From Parapedobacter koreensis (GTDB lineage: Bacteria > Bacteroidota > Bacteroidia > Sphingobacteriales > Sphingobacteriaceae): a DNA stretch of 64,000 nt. Below the pieces are notes generated by a model. The model saw only the letters and a list, made by a program, of their open reading frames with translations. It did no database searches and was not told the DNA's origin. The translations under genes were made by a program, and so were the position numbers. This document shows positions 1 to 8,984 of the stretch, piece by piece (positions within the stretch are counted from its first letter, which is position 1; each line of letters begins with the position of its first letter). The stretch lies in assembly GCF_900109365.1 (NCBI RefSeq), contig NZ_FNZR01000001.1:682001-746000 (forward strand), given 5' to 3'.

Positions 1-567
1 GGCCCGCACATCCCATAAACGACGGCATATATTGACCATAGCTGAGGCAATTTCTCCAATTTCCCAATAGCCCTGAATATATTGGGTACGCATGAAGCCA
101 CTAAAATACACAAAAAAAAATTCGGTATCATTGACGTCACATAATCTCAAAAACCGATCGGCCATTTCATAATCTATGGCAGCTAAATATGCATAAAAAT
201 CTGACTCATGCACCCAATTATTGCGAAGCAATAGATGATCCAATAGCAGTTCAAGACCAATATGTGACAAGAAAGAAGGCCTAATCGGCGTACCGTCAAC
301 AGTTGGTGCAAGCAAAATCTTAAGTGCGTGGGTATGGCTATAGAAAAACGAGGAGTTATGAAAATACCGATCGGTATCTATATGCCGCATCCAACCGTGG
401 TAAATACTTTGGAGTTTGGGGTTATTGCCGAAGCGATCTTCATATTTTTGGGGCCATATGTTAATGTTCCGGTCGGCATTTTTAATTAAATCGGGCAATA
501 CACTCCCCAGCACCAATTCAGGGTCATGGCTATACCGCTCGAAATAATAATGTGAGAGGAAATTCAT
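1..567 (-). CDS. AcpH-like acyl carrier protein phosphodiesterase family protein (partial, 3' end outside window)
   Basis: An open frame runs from an ATG at 565-567 to the window edge without a stop, giving 189 codons of a protein that continues past base 1. The N-terminus reads MNFLSHYYFER, followed by GSVLPDL. This resembles the MNFLAHLYLS...GNLLGDF opening of the AcpH (ACP phosphodiesterase / DUF479) family, whose founder removes the 4'-phosphopantetheine arm from holo-ACP. Several His and Asp residues (HGW, HIDTDR, SHTH, LLLDHLLLRNNW) fit the HD-like fold of that family. It is divergent from tyrS, which starts 122 bp away. Bacteroidota homologues are usually annotated only as hypothetical, so the family is fairly likely but the enzymatic role is inference. 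Confidence 0.7.
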   Translation of the reverse strand, partial: MNFLSHYYFERYSHDPELVLGSVLPDLIKNADRNINIWPQKYEDRFGNNPKLQSIYHGWMRHIDTDRYFHNSSFFYSHTHALKILLAPTVDGTPIRPSFLSHIGLELLLDHLLLRNNWVHESDFYAYLAAIDYEMADRFLRLCDVNDTEFFFVYFSGFMRTQYIQGYWEIGEIASAMVNICRRLWDVRA

Positions 568-643
568 CCTGCCGATTTGCAAATTGTTGAACACTTATTG
601 TGCCAAGATAACGAATTCTGGCAACAATTACGGCATATTCTAC

Positions 644-651
644 TATCTTTG
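644..651 (+). promoter_or_regulatory. -7 promoter element (TATCTTTG) upstream of tyrS
   Basis: TATCTTTG matches the Bacteroidota primary sigma -7 consensus TAnnTTTG and lies 38 bp before the tyrS ATG. No good -33 TTTG is seen at the usual 19-20 bp spacing, so the call rests on the -7 element and its position. Confidence 0.5.
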
Positions 652-689
652 CCACCATTATTAATTACGCTTTATTACAAGTTAAAACG

Positions 690-1973
690 ATGAGTTTTGT
701 TGAGGAATTACGTTGGAGGGGCATGTTGCATGATATCATGCCTGGTACAGAAGAGCAATTACTCAAAGAGAAAACAGCCGGATATATCGGTTTCGATCCC
801 ACGGGTGATTCGTTGCACGTAGGTCACCTTACCCAGATCATGACGTTGATACATTTCCAGCAGGCAGGCCACAGGCCGGTTGCCTTGGTTGGAGGTGCAA
901 CAGGTATGGTAGGAGACCCTTCGGGGAAGTCCGCAGAGCGCAATCTGTTGGATGAGGAAACATTAAACCACAACATATCTTGCCTTAAAAATCAGCTGGA
1001 AAAATTCCTGGATTTCTCAGACCCTCGCCATGGCGCCACCATGGTCAACAATTATGACTGGTTTAAAGACTTCCGCTTCCTGGATTTCATCCGTGATGTG
1101 GGCAAACATATTACAGTTAATTACATGATGGCCAAAGATTCCGTCAAAAAACGGCTTGATGGAGAAAGTGGCATGTCATTTACCGAATTCACTTACCAGT
1201 TGGTACAGGGCTATGACTTTTACTACCTATGGAAAAACCAGCGTTGTATCCTGCAAATGGGAGGTTCAGATCAATGGGGTAATATCGTTACAGGTACCGA
1301 ACTCATCCGCCGCAAAGACGGAGGCACGGCCTACGCCCTTACGACCCAGCTTATAAAAAAGGCTGATGGCAATAAGTTCGGGAAGACTGAAAGCGGTGCT
1401 GTGTGGCTGGACGCCAATAAAACCTCTCCTTACAAATACTACCAATTCTGGCTCAATGCCAGCGATGAAGATGCAAAAACTTGGATTAAGATTTTTACCC
1501 TAAAATCCAAAGCGGAAATCACCGCCATCATCGCTGAACATGACGCCGCGCCTCACCTCCGCATCGTGCAAAAGGCGCTTGCCAAAGACATCACTATCCG
1601 CACACATTCTGCATCAGACTACGAAACTGCGTTAAAAACGTCGGAGTTTCTCTTCGGGAATGGCTCCTTGGACTTCTTAAAGGAACTGACCCATTCGGCC
1701 ATACTGGATGTCTTTGATGGTGTACCCCAGTTTCGTATCCATAAAGAATCACTGGCTGCCGGAATAAATGTCTTGGATCTATTGGCAGTCAACTCCTCAA
1801 TTTTCCCGTCTAAAGGAGAAGCACGTAAAATGATACAAGGTGGGGGCGTATCCATTAATAGGACTAAAATTGCGAATAGCGAACAAGATTTCCACGCGGA
1901 AAACCTCATCAACGACAAATACCTGATTGTCCAACGGGGAAAAAAGAATTATTACCTGCTCATCGTTGAGTAA
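690..1973 (+). CDS. tyrS: Tyrosine--tRNA ligase
   Basis: Class I aminoacyl-tRNA synthetase that activates tyrosine with ATP and charges tRNA-Tyr in the cytoplasm. The 427-residue length is normal for bacterial TyrRS. The HIGH signature is HVGH at residues 43-46. The KMSKS-type loop appears as KFGKT near residue 230. YDFYYLW and GGSDQWGNI belong to the tyrosine-binding core. An S4 RNA-binding domain closes the protein ([17 protein letters not shown], about 365-380). The ATG at 690 is preceded by a -7 promoter element. The next gene is convergent, so tyrS is probably transcribed alone. A tRNA-Tyr gene lies about 21 kb away in the tRNA array before tuf. Confidence 0.98.
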   Translation: MSFVEELRWRGMLHDIMPGTEEQLLKEKTAGYIGFDPTGDSLHVGHLTQIMTLIHFQQAGHRPVALVGGATGMVGDPSGKSAERNLLDEETLNHNISCLKNQLEKFLDFSDPRHGATMVNNYDWFKDFRFLDFIRDVGKHITVNYMMAKDSVKKRLDGESGMSFTEFTYQLVQGYDFYYLWKNQRCILQMGGSDQWGNIVTGTELIRRKDGGTAYALTTQLIKKADGNKFGKTESGAVWLDANKTSPYKYYQFWLNASDEDAKTWIKIFTLKSKAEITAIIAEHDAAPHLRIVQKALAKDITIRTHSASDYETALKTSEFLFGNGSLDFLKELTHSAILDVFDGVPQFRIHKESLAAGINVLDLLAVNSSIFPSKGEARKMIQGGGVSINRTKIANSEQDFHAENLINDKYLIVQRGKKNYYLLIVE

Positions 1974-1996
1974 CAATACCAAGCGGCAAAAAAAAA

Positions 1997-2017
1997 CCGC
2001 TCCCGGGGAGGGAGCGG
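1997..2017 (-). terminator. Rho-independent terminator after the DUF4397 lipoprotein gene
   Basis: CCGCTCCC (1997-2004) pairs with GGGAGCGG (2010-2017) around a 5-nt loop. The run of A at 1988-1996 becomes a U-tract on the minus-strand transcript, so it terminates the minus-strand gene at 2078-2815. It sits in the convergent gap and could also slow transcription leaving tyrS. Confidence 0.8.
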
Positions 2018-2077
2018 CATCCGCCTATCGACGGATTTCAATCAACCTAAACTTTATGGAGAATAAAATGTCCTATG

Positions 2078-2815
2078 CTAGTGGGTAATGATATCATGGC
2101 CAAAGTCCAGGGCATCATCACCTGTATTTTCAAACAACCCCTTGACCCATATGGTATATATCATATCCTGCTTTGGCGTAAATTCAAATGTGTGCACGAC
2201 ATTGCCGCTACTATGTTCGATGATGTTGAATATATAGGTTTCCTCAGCGTCGATAGCAGAGAAGTCCGCTACTTCTTTAAACGCCTTATTACTGGCGATT
2301 AGTGTATCCGCATCATCCACGCGAAAATCCAGTGACGGGGCATTGGGACTCAAGTTTATAAACCGAATTTTAGCTTTTCCTGCGCCCGGCGCCGACAAAT
2401 TATCTTCGGTTGCCATTAGTTCGGTATCTTCGTCGTATCCTACGACATACAGCGAATAGAACCTACCGGGTGTGAAATAGACTGTCCCTTGAGCCAATGG
2501 TTCTGCATTGGGGTAATCTGCCGGATTAAATACTGTTACCCACCGGTTTCCTGGCCAGGCGTTTTTATAGGCTAAGGTATCTCCGAAAGCAAAGTCTTCA
2601 TCCTCCCCGCTTGCATTATCAAAGTTGAGCTGCTTACCATCCAACCCGATATCCAGCGATGCCGACCCAGGTACCGCATTTAACGCGCGCACTGCCGAAA
2701 TCTGATAGCTTCCCTGCTCATCATCCTTAAGGCAGCTGGCCAACGTCATCATACCCCCCACAAAAATTCCAAAAAGAAGCAATCGGCTGCTCTTTAATTT
2801 TTCAAATCGTTTCAT
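2078..2815 (-). CDS. DUF4397 domain-containing lipoprotein
   Basis: A 245-residue protein with a lipoprotein signal: basic start (MKRFEKLKSSR), hydrophobic stretch and the lipobox-like end LASC, with the lipid-bearing Cys near residue 28. The mature part has two DUF4397-like repeats, recognisable from VRALNAVPGSASLDIGLDG (about 43-61) and IRFINLSPNAPSLDFRVDD (about 150-168). These are beta-rich domains of unknown function common in Bacteroidota cell-envelope lipoproteins. It ends at a terminator shared with the convergent tyrS gap. No partner genes are adjacent, so I infer only a surface or periplasmic role. The family call is good; the function is unknown. Confidence 0.85.
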   Translation of the reverse strand: MKRFEKLKSSRLLLFGIFVGGMMTLASCLKDDEQGSYQISAVRALNAVPGSASLDIGLDGKQLNFDNASGEDEDFAFGDTLAYKNAWPGNRWVTVFNPADYPNAEPLAQGTVYFTPGRFYSLYVVGYDEDTELMATEDNLSAPGAGKAKIRFINLSPNAPSLDFRVDDADTLIASNKAFKEVADFSAIDAEETYIFNIIEHSSGNVVHTFEFTPKQDMIYTIWVKGLFENTGDDALDFGHDIITH

Positions 2816-2973
2816 TCAATTTTCGTAATTCCTATACAAGTTTACTTCAGGCATCGTTATTGTTACCCAACAATGATAAAAACGAACGTATCCTAAAGAA
2901 TGCTACATCTCATCAAAAAAATTGGAGAAATCTCGCCCACCATTGGCACAATCAATTATCTATAAAAAATCCG

Positions 2974-2981
2974 TAAGTTTG
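2974..2981 (+). promoter_or_regulatory. Candidate -7 element (TAAGTTTG) upstream of ftsK
   Basis: TAAGTTTG fits TAnnTTTG and ends 25 bp before the ftsK ATG. No convincing -33 box was found at the expected spacing. It would serve the ftsK-lolA pair. Confidence 0.4.
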
Positions 2982-3006
2982 TCTCAAGAAAAAATGCGTG
3001 TTTTAG

Positions 3007-5583
3007 ATGGCTGGAAAAGGGAATTCATTCAGAAAGAATATACAGCATGATACGGAAGGCGGCTCTTCCCCGCGGAAGAAAAACGGGCGAAAACCAAAGT
3101 CAAATGTTCCTTCCGGTCGCGCATTTGGCAGCAAAGCGATAAAGATTACAGGGTTATTTCTACTGATATTATCTGTATATTTCCTCATCGCTTTCATTTC
3201 GTATCTCTTTACCTGGAAAGAAGATCAAAGCTACGTTTCGGCCGCCAATGGCGGATGGCACACCTTGTTTAAAACCCGAGAGGAACTCGCCATTGCAGGC
3301 ATCGAACCTCCAGTTATACAAAACTGGATGGGCAAATTCGGGGCTTTGCTTGCCCACCAATTTATCTACAAATGGTTTGGAATAGCCTCTTTCCTTTTTG
3401 TAGCCCTACTGTTTACAATTGGATATAGGCTTTTATTCAAGATCAAGATCGTTGCCACTTGGAAACTTTTACTCTACACATCATGCGCATTGGTTCTTAT
3501 CTCCGTAGCATTGGGTTTTATCCATGGATTCGTCAGTGACTATCCACATTTTCTGGAGGGCGAATTTGGGTTTTGGTCTAACCGGCTGCTTGAAGCACAG
3601 ATTGGAACACCGGGAGTAGCCGGGTTGCTTCTTTTCACCATACTTACTCTTCTGATTGTCTTTTTCAACATTGACTTTAAATTAAGCAGCAACCGAAACC
3701 CAACTGTTGATGATGACCAAGAAAAAGACTCGGCCAATCACCTGCAAGGTGAGCGATACGTCCATGAATCGGAGTATCGGATTGATCCGGTCGAATTCAG
3801 CCTCAATAAAAACAAAGGCATTGCTGCAAACGAAGCGACTACAAACCGATTAAAAACCGTTTCGGAACCAGAAACGACGGAAAAACTTTCACAACAGTTG
3901 ACCGTCCCTCCGAAAACAATGCAGCACGAATCTAACGAAACACTCGATTTCGCTGTGGAAAGGCCCCAGGAAAAGCCCAAGAATGAACTCATAACGCCGC
4001 CCTTGATGGTTTCCGCTATCAAGGAAGAGAAACCAAGCACTGCAGATGAACTGGTTGAAAGGGTTGGGCAATACGACCCGAAATTAGATCTATCGGGTTA
4101 CCAGTATCCTACCCTTGATCTGCTCCGTGATTACGGTTCTGGCAAAATCACGGTCAACAACCACGAGCTCGAAGCCAATAAAGATAAAATTGTAGAGACA
4201 CTCGGCAATTACAACATTGAAATAGCCAAGATCAAAGCAACCATCGGCCCTACGGTCACGCTTTATGAGATTATTCCCAAACCGGGGGTGCGCATCTCCA
4301 AAATCAAAAACCTGGAAGACGATATTGCATTGAGCTTGGCGGCATTAGGCATCCGTATTATTGCTCCTATGCCCGGGAAAGGCACCATCGGCATCGAAGT
4401 GCCAAATAGTCATCCCGAGATGGTATCCATGCGTTCGGTGCTGGCTACAGAAAAATTCCAGCACACAGATATGGATTTACCTATCGCATTGGGCCGTACC
4501 ATTTCCAACGAGGTCTACATCGCTGATCTAGCCAAAATGCCTCACTTATTAGTCGCCGGGGCTACGGGTCAAGGAAAATCTGTGGGTATTAACGCAATCC
4601 TCACGTCGCTACTTTACAAAAAACATCCCGCTGAGCTTAAATTCGTGCTCGTGGATCCCAAAAAAGTGGAGTTGTCATTGTTCAAAAAAATCGAACGGCA
4701 TTTTTTGGCCAAGTTACCCGGGGAGGAAGACGCGATTATTACCGACACGAAGAAGGTCATCAATACGCTTAACTCGCTATGCATCGAAATGGATGCACGA
4801 TACGATTTGCTGAAAAATGCCCAAGTGCGCAACCTCAAAGAGTACAATGCCAAATTTATCAACCGTCGCCTCAATCCAGAAGAAGGGCATCGGTATCTTC
4901 CCTTTATCGTGCTTATAATCGACGAGTTTGCCGACCTGATGATGACTGCCGGCAAGGAAGTGGAAACGCCCATTGCCCGGCTGGCACAGCTGGCCCGCGC
5001 TGTCGGTATTCACCTGGTCATTGCCACGCAACGTCCGTCCGTGAATATCATTACAGGCACCATTAAGGCAAACTTCCCCGCTCGTTTAGCCTTTAGAGTG
5101 CTTTCCAAAGTAGATTCGCGTACTATCCTTGATTCTGGCGGCGCTGATCAATTAATCGGACGTGGAGATATGCTGTTGGCTACGGGAAGTGATTTGATAC
5201 GGATACAATGTGCCTTTGTAGATACGCCTGAAGTAGAAGAAATATCTGACTTTATAGGCAATCAACGTGGCTATCCATCAGCCCTTCTTTTACCGGAATA
5301 TGTGGGTGAAGATGGAGAGAGTGGTACCGCAGATTTTGACATGCGCGATCGCGACCCAATGTTTGAAGATGCGGCCCGTCTGGTTGTCTTGCATCAACAG
5401 GGATCCACTTCGCTTATCCAGCGTAAACTAAAACTCGGTTACAACCGGGCTGGCAGGATAATTGACCAATTGGAGGCTTCGGGTATAGTAGGTCCATTCG
5501 AAGGGAGCAAAGCCCGGGAAGTATTATTCCCGGATGAATATTCATTGGAACAGTTTTTGGATGGATTAAAAAAAGAAGAGTAG
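3007..5583 (+). CDS. ftsK: DNA translocase FtsK/SpoIIIE
   Basis: Membrane-anchored, hexameric, ATP-driven DNA pump at the division septum, which clears chromosome ends and activates XerCD at dif. Residues 1-60 are basic and cytoplasmic. About four membrane segments follow up to roughly residue 225, then a charged, low-complexity linker (about 230-340). The motor domain carries Walker A GATGQGKSVGIN (about 517-528) and Walker B LIIDEFADLMM (about 635-645). The last ~60 residues form the winged-helix gamma domain that reads KOPS (QRKLKLGYNRAGRIIDQLE). 858 residues is typical for Bacteroidota FtsK, whose linker is shorter than in E. coli. lolA starts 3 bp after the stop, so the two genes are almost certainly co-transcribed. 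Confidence 0.97.
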   Translation: MAGKGNSFRKNIQHDTEGGSSPRKKNGRKPKSNVPSGRAFGSKAIKITGLFLLILSVYFLIAFISYLFTWKEDQSYVSAANGGWHTLFKTREELAIAGIEPPVIQNWMGKFGALLAHQFIYKWFGIASFLFVALLFTIGYRLLFKIKIVATWKLLLYTSCALVLISVALGFIHGFVSDYPHFLEGEFGFWSNRLLEAQIGTPGVAGLLLFTILTLLIVFFNIDFKLSSNRNPTVDDDQEKDSANHLQGERYVHESEYRIDPVEFSLNKNKGIAANEATTNRLKTVSEPETTEKLSQQLTVPPKTMQHESNETLDFAVERPQEKPKNELITPPLMVSAIKEEKPSTADELVERVGQYDPKLDLSGYQYPTLDLLRDYGSGKITVNNHELEANKDKIVETLGNYNIEIAKIKATIGPTVTLYEIIPKPGVRISKIKNLEDDIALSLAALGIRIIAPMPGKGTIGIEVPNSHPEMVSMRSVLATEKFQHTDMDLPIALGRTISNEVYIADLAKMPHLLVAGATGQGKSVGINAILTSLLYKKHPAELKFVLVDPKKVELSLFKKIERHFLAKLPGEEDAIITDTKKVINTLNSLCIEMDARYDLLKNAQVRNLKEYNAKFINRRLNPEEGHRYLPFIVLIIDEFADLMMTAGKEVETPIARLAQLARAVGIHLVIATQRPSVNIITGTIKANFPARLAFRVLSKVDSRTILDSGGADQLIGRGDMLLATGSDLIRIQCAFVDTPEVEEISDFIGNQRGYPSALLLPEYVGEDGESGTADFDMRDRDPMFEDAARLVVLHQQGSTSLIQRKLKLGYNRAGRIIDQLEASGIVGPFEGSKAREVLFPDEYSLEQFLDGLKKEE

Positions 5584-5586
5584 GAA

Positions 5587-6252
5587 ATGAATAGGTTGAC
5601 ATATGCCACGCATACATTGTTCTTGTCGCTAACTATAATTGGGACCATACCAAGCTATGGCCAAACAGATGCTGCGGCAAAATCTTTGCTCAATAAGGTA
5701 AGCAAAACCTATGAAGGGTATAAAACACTTCAGGCCGATTTTACCCTGGCCGTGCAGCAGCCGCAGCAAACGAATAGTTATACCGAATCAGGCACCATTT
5801 ATATGGAGGCCTCCACAGGCAAATACCACATCACCACAACCAGTCAAGATGTCATCAGTGACGGAAAGAACCAATGGATGGTGCTTAAGGAAGCACAAGA
5901 AGTCCAAGTAACCGAAGTTGACCATACTTCGGCATCCATCTCTCCGATTAATATTTTTTCGTTCTACAATGAAGGATATAAATATGTATCTGCACCGGAT
6001 GAACGACTAGGCAACACCCAGCTGGAGGTAGTGGAGCTTTCACCTGAAGATGCCAGCACACCTTATTTCAAGATTAAACTGCGTATCAATAAAGCAAGCA
6101 GCTTGATTCATGATGCAACCATTTTTGATAAAGGCGGAGTTAAATACAGCTACACCATCAAAAACACAAAGGCCAATATACCAATTGTTTCAGAAAAGTT
6201 TACTTTTAAACAAGGTGATTATCCAGGGATGGAAATCGTAGATCTCAGGTAA
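5587..6252 (+). CDS. lolA: Outer-membrane lipoprotein carrier protein LolA
   Basis: Periplasmic chaperone that receives lipoproteins from LolCDE and carries them to the outer membrane. It has a cleavable signal peptide (residues 1-26, ending GQT), then LLNKVSKTYEGYKTLQADFTL, the usual opening of the LolA fold. GTIYMEASTGKYHI and DGKNQWMVLKE form the beta-barrel core seen in Bacteroidota LolA. 221 residues is the normal length. It lies 3 bp behind ftsK, an arrangement common in Bacteroidota, and has no promoter of its own. The abundance of lipoproteins in this window (two SusD, DUF4397, Mfa2-like) makes LolA an obvious housekeeping need. Confidence 0.93.
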   Translation: MNRLTYATHTLFLSLTIIGTIPSYGQTDAAAKSLLNKVSKTYEGYKTLQADFTLAVQQPQQTNSYTESGTIYMEASTGKYHITTTSQDVISDGKNQWMVLKEAQEVQVTEVDHTSASISPINIFSFYNEGYKYVSAPDERLGNTQLEVVELSPEDASTPYFKIKLRINKASSLIHDATIFDKGGVKYSYTIKNTKANIPIVSEKFTFKQGDYPGMEIVDLR

Positions 6253-6273
6253 AGACGCCTGCTCCATTATTTA

Positions 6274-7077
6274 TTATAATGCATTTGGTTCCCATGTGCC
6301 GGTCATAGCATCGGCCAATAAGTGATTTTGTTTACGATAACCGAATGCAACCGGGTTCTCAATGATCTCCTTGACAGAAATAAGCTTGTAGACATAGCTT
6401 CCCGTCTCTCTATTGAGCTTTAGCCGAAAATAGTTGTCTTCGTGCTGTTTGTCAATAGCTCGTCGAAGATTCCCTTCACCAATGTTAAAAGCAGCAGCGA
6501 CCAGCGTCCAGCTATTAAACTCATGATATAACGCCTTAATGTATTTGGCCGCAGCTATCGTCGACTTCTCAATATGGTGCCGATCATCCACGTTGGCATC
6601 CACACGCAATCCAAAGGCCCGTGCCGTGCTCGGCATGAACTGCCAGTAGCCCGATGCACCACGGTGTGAAGTGGTACCATCAACCAAGCCGCTTTCGACC
6701 AAAGGGATATATTTAAAATCCTCAGGAATTCCATATTCACGTAAAATAGCGGCGACTTTGGGCAATGCGCTCAACGCCCTATTGTGCAACAGATGCGACC
6801 GCCGTTTCGTGTATGAATATTCTTTAAGGTAACGCATCATCTTGCGTTCGATTTGCTGGTCGCCTAAAGGCAGGTTTTCATCAGCAAAATTTAATGATGC
6901 AAAGTACGGAGTGTTGCGGATATTGGCTATATCTTCTTGCAACATTACTCCCTGGGATAAGGGGTCTTGTGATAGTGCAGATGTTTCGATATTGGTTGCT
7001 ATACGATAAGCGTATAACTTTGAAATTAACACCAATAATAAAACTGCACTAAAACAGAGCAGTTGTTTTTTTATCAT
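6274..7077 (-). CDS. Lytic transglycosylase, SLT domain
   Basis: Predicted peptidoglycan lytic transglycosylase that cleaves MurNAc-GlcNAc bonds to give 1,6-anhydro ends. An N-terminal signal or anchor (residues 4-23) sends it to the periplasm. The SLT domain (about 105-235) has the catalytic Glu in PLVESGLVDG, then SHRGASGYWQFMPSTARAFGL and AFNIGEGNLRRAI, the standard MltD/Slt70-type motifs. At 267 residues it is one domain with no LysM repeats, so it is a short MltD-like form. It is convergent with lolA (21 bp gap, no clear terminator). A 245-bp spacer lies upstream. Confidence 0.93.
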   Translation of the reverse strand: MIKKQLLCFSAVLLLVLISKLYAYRIATNIETSALSQDPLSQGVMLQEDIANIRNTPYFASLNFADENLPLGDQQIERKMMRYLKEYSYTKRRSHLLHNRALSALPKVAAILREYGIPEDFKYIPLVESGLVDGTTSHRGASGYWQFMPSTARAFGLRVDANVDDRHHIEKSTIAAAKYIKALYHEFNSWTLVAAAFNIGEGNLRRAIDKQHEDNYFRLKLNRETGSYVYKLISVKEIIENPVAFGYRKQNHLLADAMTGTWEPNAL

Positions 7078-7289
7078 TTATAACCTTTTCTGTAATGTAT
7101 GGCATACAAATAATTTATACCATGGTATTACTTGATCCAAAAAGCTGGGGCCAAAAATAGAAATTATACTGTTAATTTACAAACAGTTACCCAAAACACC
7201 TTGGACGTTTAACACAATTTAACATGTTTCCTTCGCTAATTTTTGCGTAAAAAACCAAGCTTTCAGGTAGTTAAACATATATTTTTGCC

Positions 7290-7297
7290 TATCTTTG
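7290..7297 (+). promoter_or_regulatory. -7 promoter element (TATCTTTG) upstream of the pseudouridine synthase gene
   Basis: TATCTTTGCGG is a very common form of the Bacteroidota -7 box. It is placed 25 bp before the start codon, in an AT-rich spacer (7240-7320). The -33 region has only a weak match. Confidence 0.6.
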
Positions 7298-7322
7298 CGG
7301 TCTATATTTTTATATAAAAATC

Positions 7323-8414
7323 ATGCCCTTTAGTAACAACAGGAACAGTCGTGACGACAAGTCCAAACGTCCAGGTAAATCAAGCACTCGCTTTTCGACA
7401 GCAAATGGACACAAAAAATACCGTGACCGCAACACATCGGATACCGAAAAAAGATTCCAAAGAAAATCAAGCGATTACAGAGAAGACAACGTCGAATCAG
7501 GTCGGTCATCCGACTCAGATCGGCAATGGACACATAAAAATAGTGAGCGGAAATCATTTTCGAGTGGGCAGAAACCATCTTCTTATGGAGCTAAAAAAAA
7601 TTCGTTTAGCAACCATAAACCTTATGATCCATCGAAGAAACGCCGAGAACGAACAGATGTTCGCCCAAAACAATCCAATTGGGAGCCGGAAAATGAAGGG
7701 CTGATACGGCTCAACCGCTATATAGCCAACGCTGGTATTTGCTCCAGGCGCAAAGCCGACGAGTTGATTCAGGCCGGCGTCATTACCGTAAATGACAATG
7801 TCGTCACCGAATTAGGTGTGAAGGTAGATCCTGCCAAGGATGATATCCGTTATAATGGCGAGCGCCTAAAGCGCGAAAAAATGATATATGTGTTGTTGAA
7901 CAAGCCGAAAGACTACATTACCACCACTGACGATCCACAGGAAAGACGCACAGTAATGCAACTCGTCAGTAAGGCCTCCAAAGAGCGCATATATCCAGTC
8001 GGCAGGCTTGATCGCAATACGACGGGGCTACTTTTGTTAACAAATGATGGCAATCTCGCCGAAAAATTATCTCATCCACGAAACAATGTCGTTAAGCTAT
8101 ACAATGTAGAGCTAAATAAGAACCTGACACAGGGCGACTTCAACAAAATCACTTTTGGCCTCGAATTAGAAGATGGATTGGTCAAGCCTGATACGGTAAG
8201 CTACGTACAGGGCGGAAGTAAACGGGAAATAGGCATTCAAATACATAGTGGAAAAAACCGCATTGTCAGACGTATTTTTGAACATTTGGGTTATGACGTT
8301 ATTAAGCTGGATAGAGTTGTCTATGCCAATCTTACCAAAAAAGATCTGCCCCGTGGGCGCTGGCGCTACCTGGAAGAGAAAGAAATCATTCAGCTCAAGC
8401 ATTTCATCAAATGA
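7323..8414 (+). CDS. rRNA pseudouridine synthase (RluB/RsuA family) with a long basic N-terminal extension
   Basis: Isomerises a uridine in rRNA to pseudouridine. Residues from about 127 on are a standard RsuA/RluB enzyme. An S4 domain comes first (LNRYIANAGICSRRKADELI), then the catalytic block YPVGRLDRNTTGLLLLTNDG with the active-site Asp in GRLDRNT, and GKNRIVRRIFEHLGYDV near the end. The first ~125 residues are different: very rich in Arg, Lys, Ser, Asn and Gln, with no hydrophobic core, and likely disordered and RNA-binding. Such tails occur on Bacteroidota RluB-type proteins. Which 23S or 16S position is modified cannot be told from sequence. The start is the ATG 25 bp after the -7 box. 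Confidence 0.92.
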   Translation: MPFSNNRNSRDDKSKRPGKSSTRFSTANGHKKYRDRNTSDTEKRFQRKSSDYREDNVESGRSSDSDRQWTHKNSERKSFSSGQKPSSYGAKKNSFSNHKPYDPSKKRRERTDVRPKQSNWEPENEGLIRLNRYIANAGICSRRKADELIQAGVITVNDNVVTELGVKVDPAKDDIRYNGERLKREKMIYVLLNKPKDYITTTDDPQERRTVMQLVSKASKERIYPVGRLDRNTTGLLLLTNDGNLAEKLSHPRNNVVKLYNVELNKNLTQGDFNKITFGLELEDGLVKPDTVSYVQGGSKREIGIQIHSGKNRIVRRIFEHLGYDVIKLDRVVYANLTKKDLPRGRWRYLEEKEIIQLKHFIK

Positions 8415-8449
8415 ATCGAGCCTAATCCGCAGATAAGGAAGTAATCAGC

Positions 8450-8498
8450 TACTCAATACTAAGTACTCAATACTAAGTACTCAATACTAACTACTAAA
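8450..8498 (+). repeat. Seven-copy heptamer array (TACTMAN)
   Basis: Seven abutting 7-bp units: TACTCAA, TACTAAG, TACTCAA, TACTAAG, TACTCAA, TACTAAC, TACTAAA. It can also be read as three 14-bp units plus one half. It fills the spacer right up to two bases before the ATG at 8501, so it lies in the leader and ribosome-binding region of that gene. No Shine-Dalgarno-like sequence is seen inside it. Confidence 0.95.
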
Positions 8499-8500
8499 AC

Positions 8501-8968
8501 ATGACCGATCCCAAAACATTGACGGCCGTTGCCGAGTTCCACCAAACATTCAAGCATCCAATATTATCCAGACCAACTATTCCAGACGAAAAACGTTGTG
8601 GCCTGCGGATAGCACTGCTGGCGGAAGAGCTTAAAGAGCTTGAGGAAGCCATCGCCGACAAGAATATTACGGAAGTTGCTGATGCATTATGTGATCTCCA
8701 ATATGTGTTATCTGGCGCGGTTCTGGAATTTGGTTTGGCCGATAAGTTCACCCAGCTTTTTGACGAAGTGCAGCGATCAAACATGAGCAAGGCCTGCAAA
8801 ACCGAACAGGAGGCCAAAGAGACCGTAGCTCACTACAAACAAAAAGGTGTAGAGTGCTTTTACGAGCAGGCCGATGGCCATTACCTCGTATACCGCACAG
8901 AAGACCGCAAAACGCTAAAGTCCATCTACTATTCACCGGCCGATTTGAAGGGAATTCTGGAAGCGTAA
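8501..8968 (+). CDS. MazG-like nucleoside triphosphate pyrophosphohydrolase family protein
   Basis: A 155-residue protein of the all-alpha NTP pyrophosphatase superfamily (MazG, HisE, dUTPase-like). The metal-binding pattern is visible: LLAEELKELEEAI (about 46-58, EExxE motif), then EVADALCDLQYVL (about 66-78) with the paired acidic residues that complete the Mg site. The middle contains FDEVQRSNMSKAC, typical of the subgroup that resembles phosphoribosyl-ATP pyrophosphohydrolase. Substrate is not predictable: house-cleaning of modified NTPs is the usual guess. Its start codon directly follows a seven-unit 7-bp repeat, so copy-number changes there could alter translation. It is convergent with the radical SAM gene (16 bp gap). 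Confidence 0.85.
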   Translation: MTDPKTLTAVAEFHQTFKHPILSRPTIPDEKRCGLRIALLAEELKELEEAIADKNITEVADALCDLQYVLSGAVLEFGLADKFTQLFDEVQRSNMSKACKTEQEAKETVAHYKQKGVECFYEQADGHYLVYRTEDRKTLKSIYYSPADLKGILEA

Positions 8969-8984
8969 TTTCTTTTTAGCTCCC

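Noticed and set aside
2859..2874. ATTGTT-ACCC-AACAAT inverted repeat in the DUF4397/ftsK spacer
   Set aside because: Only 6-bp arms, no partner copy and no clear relation to a promoter, so it may be chance.
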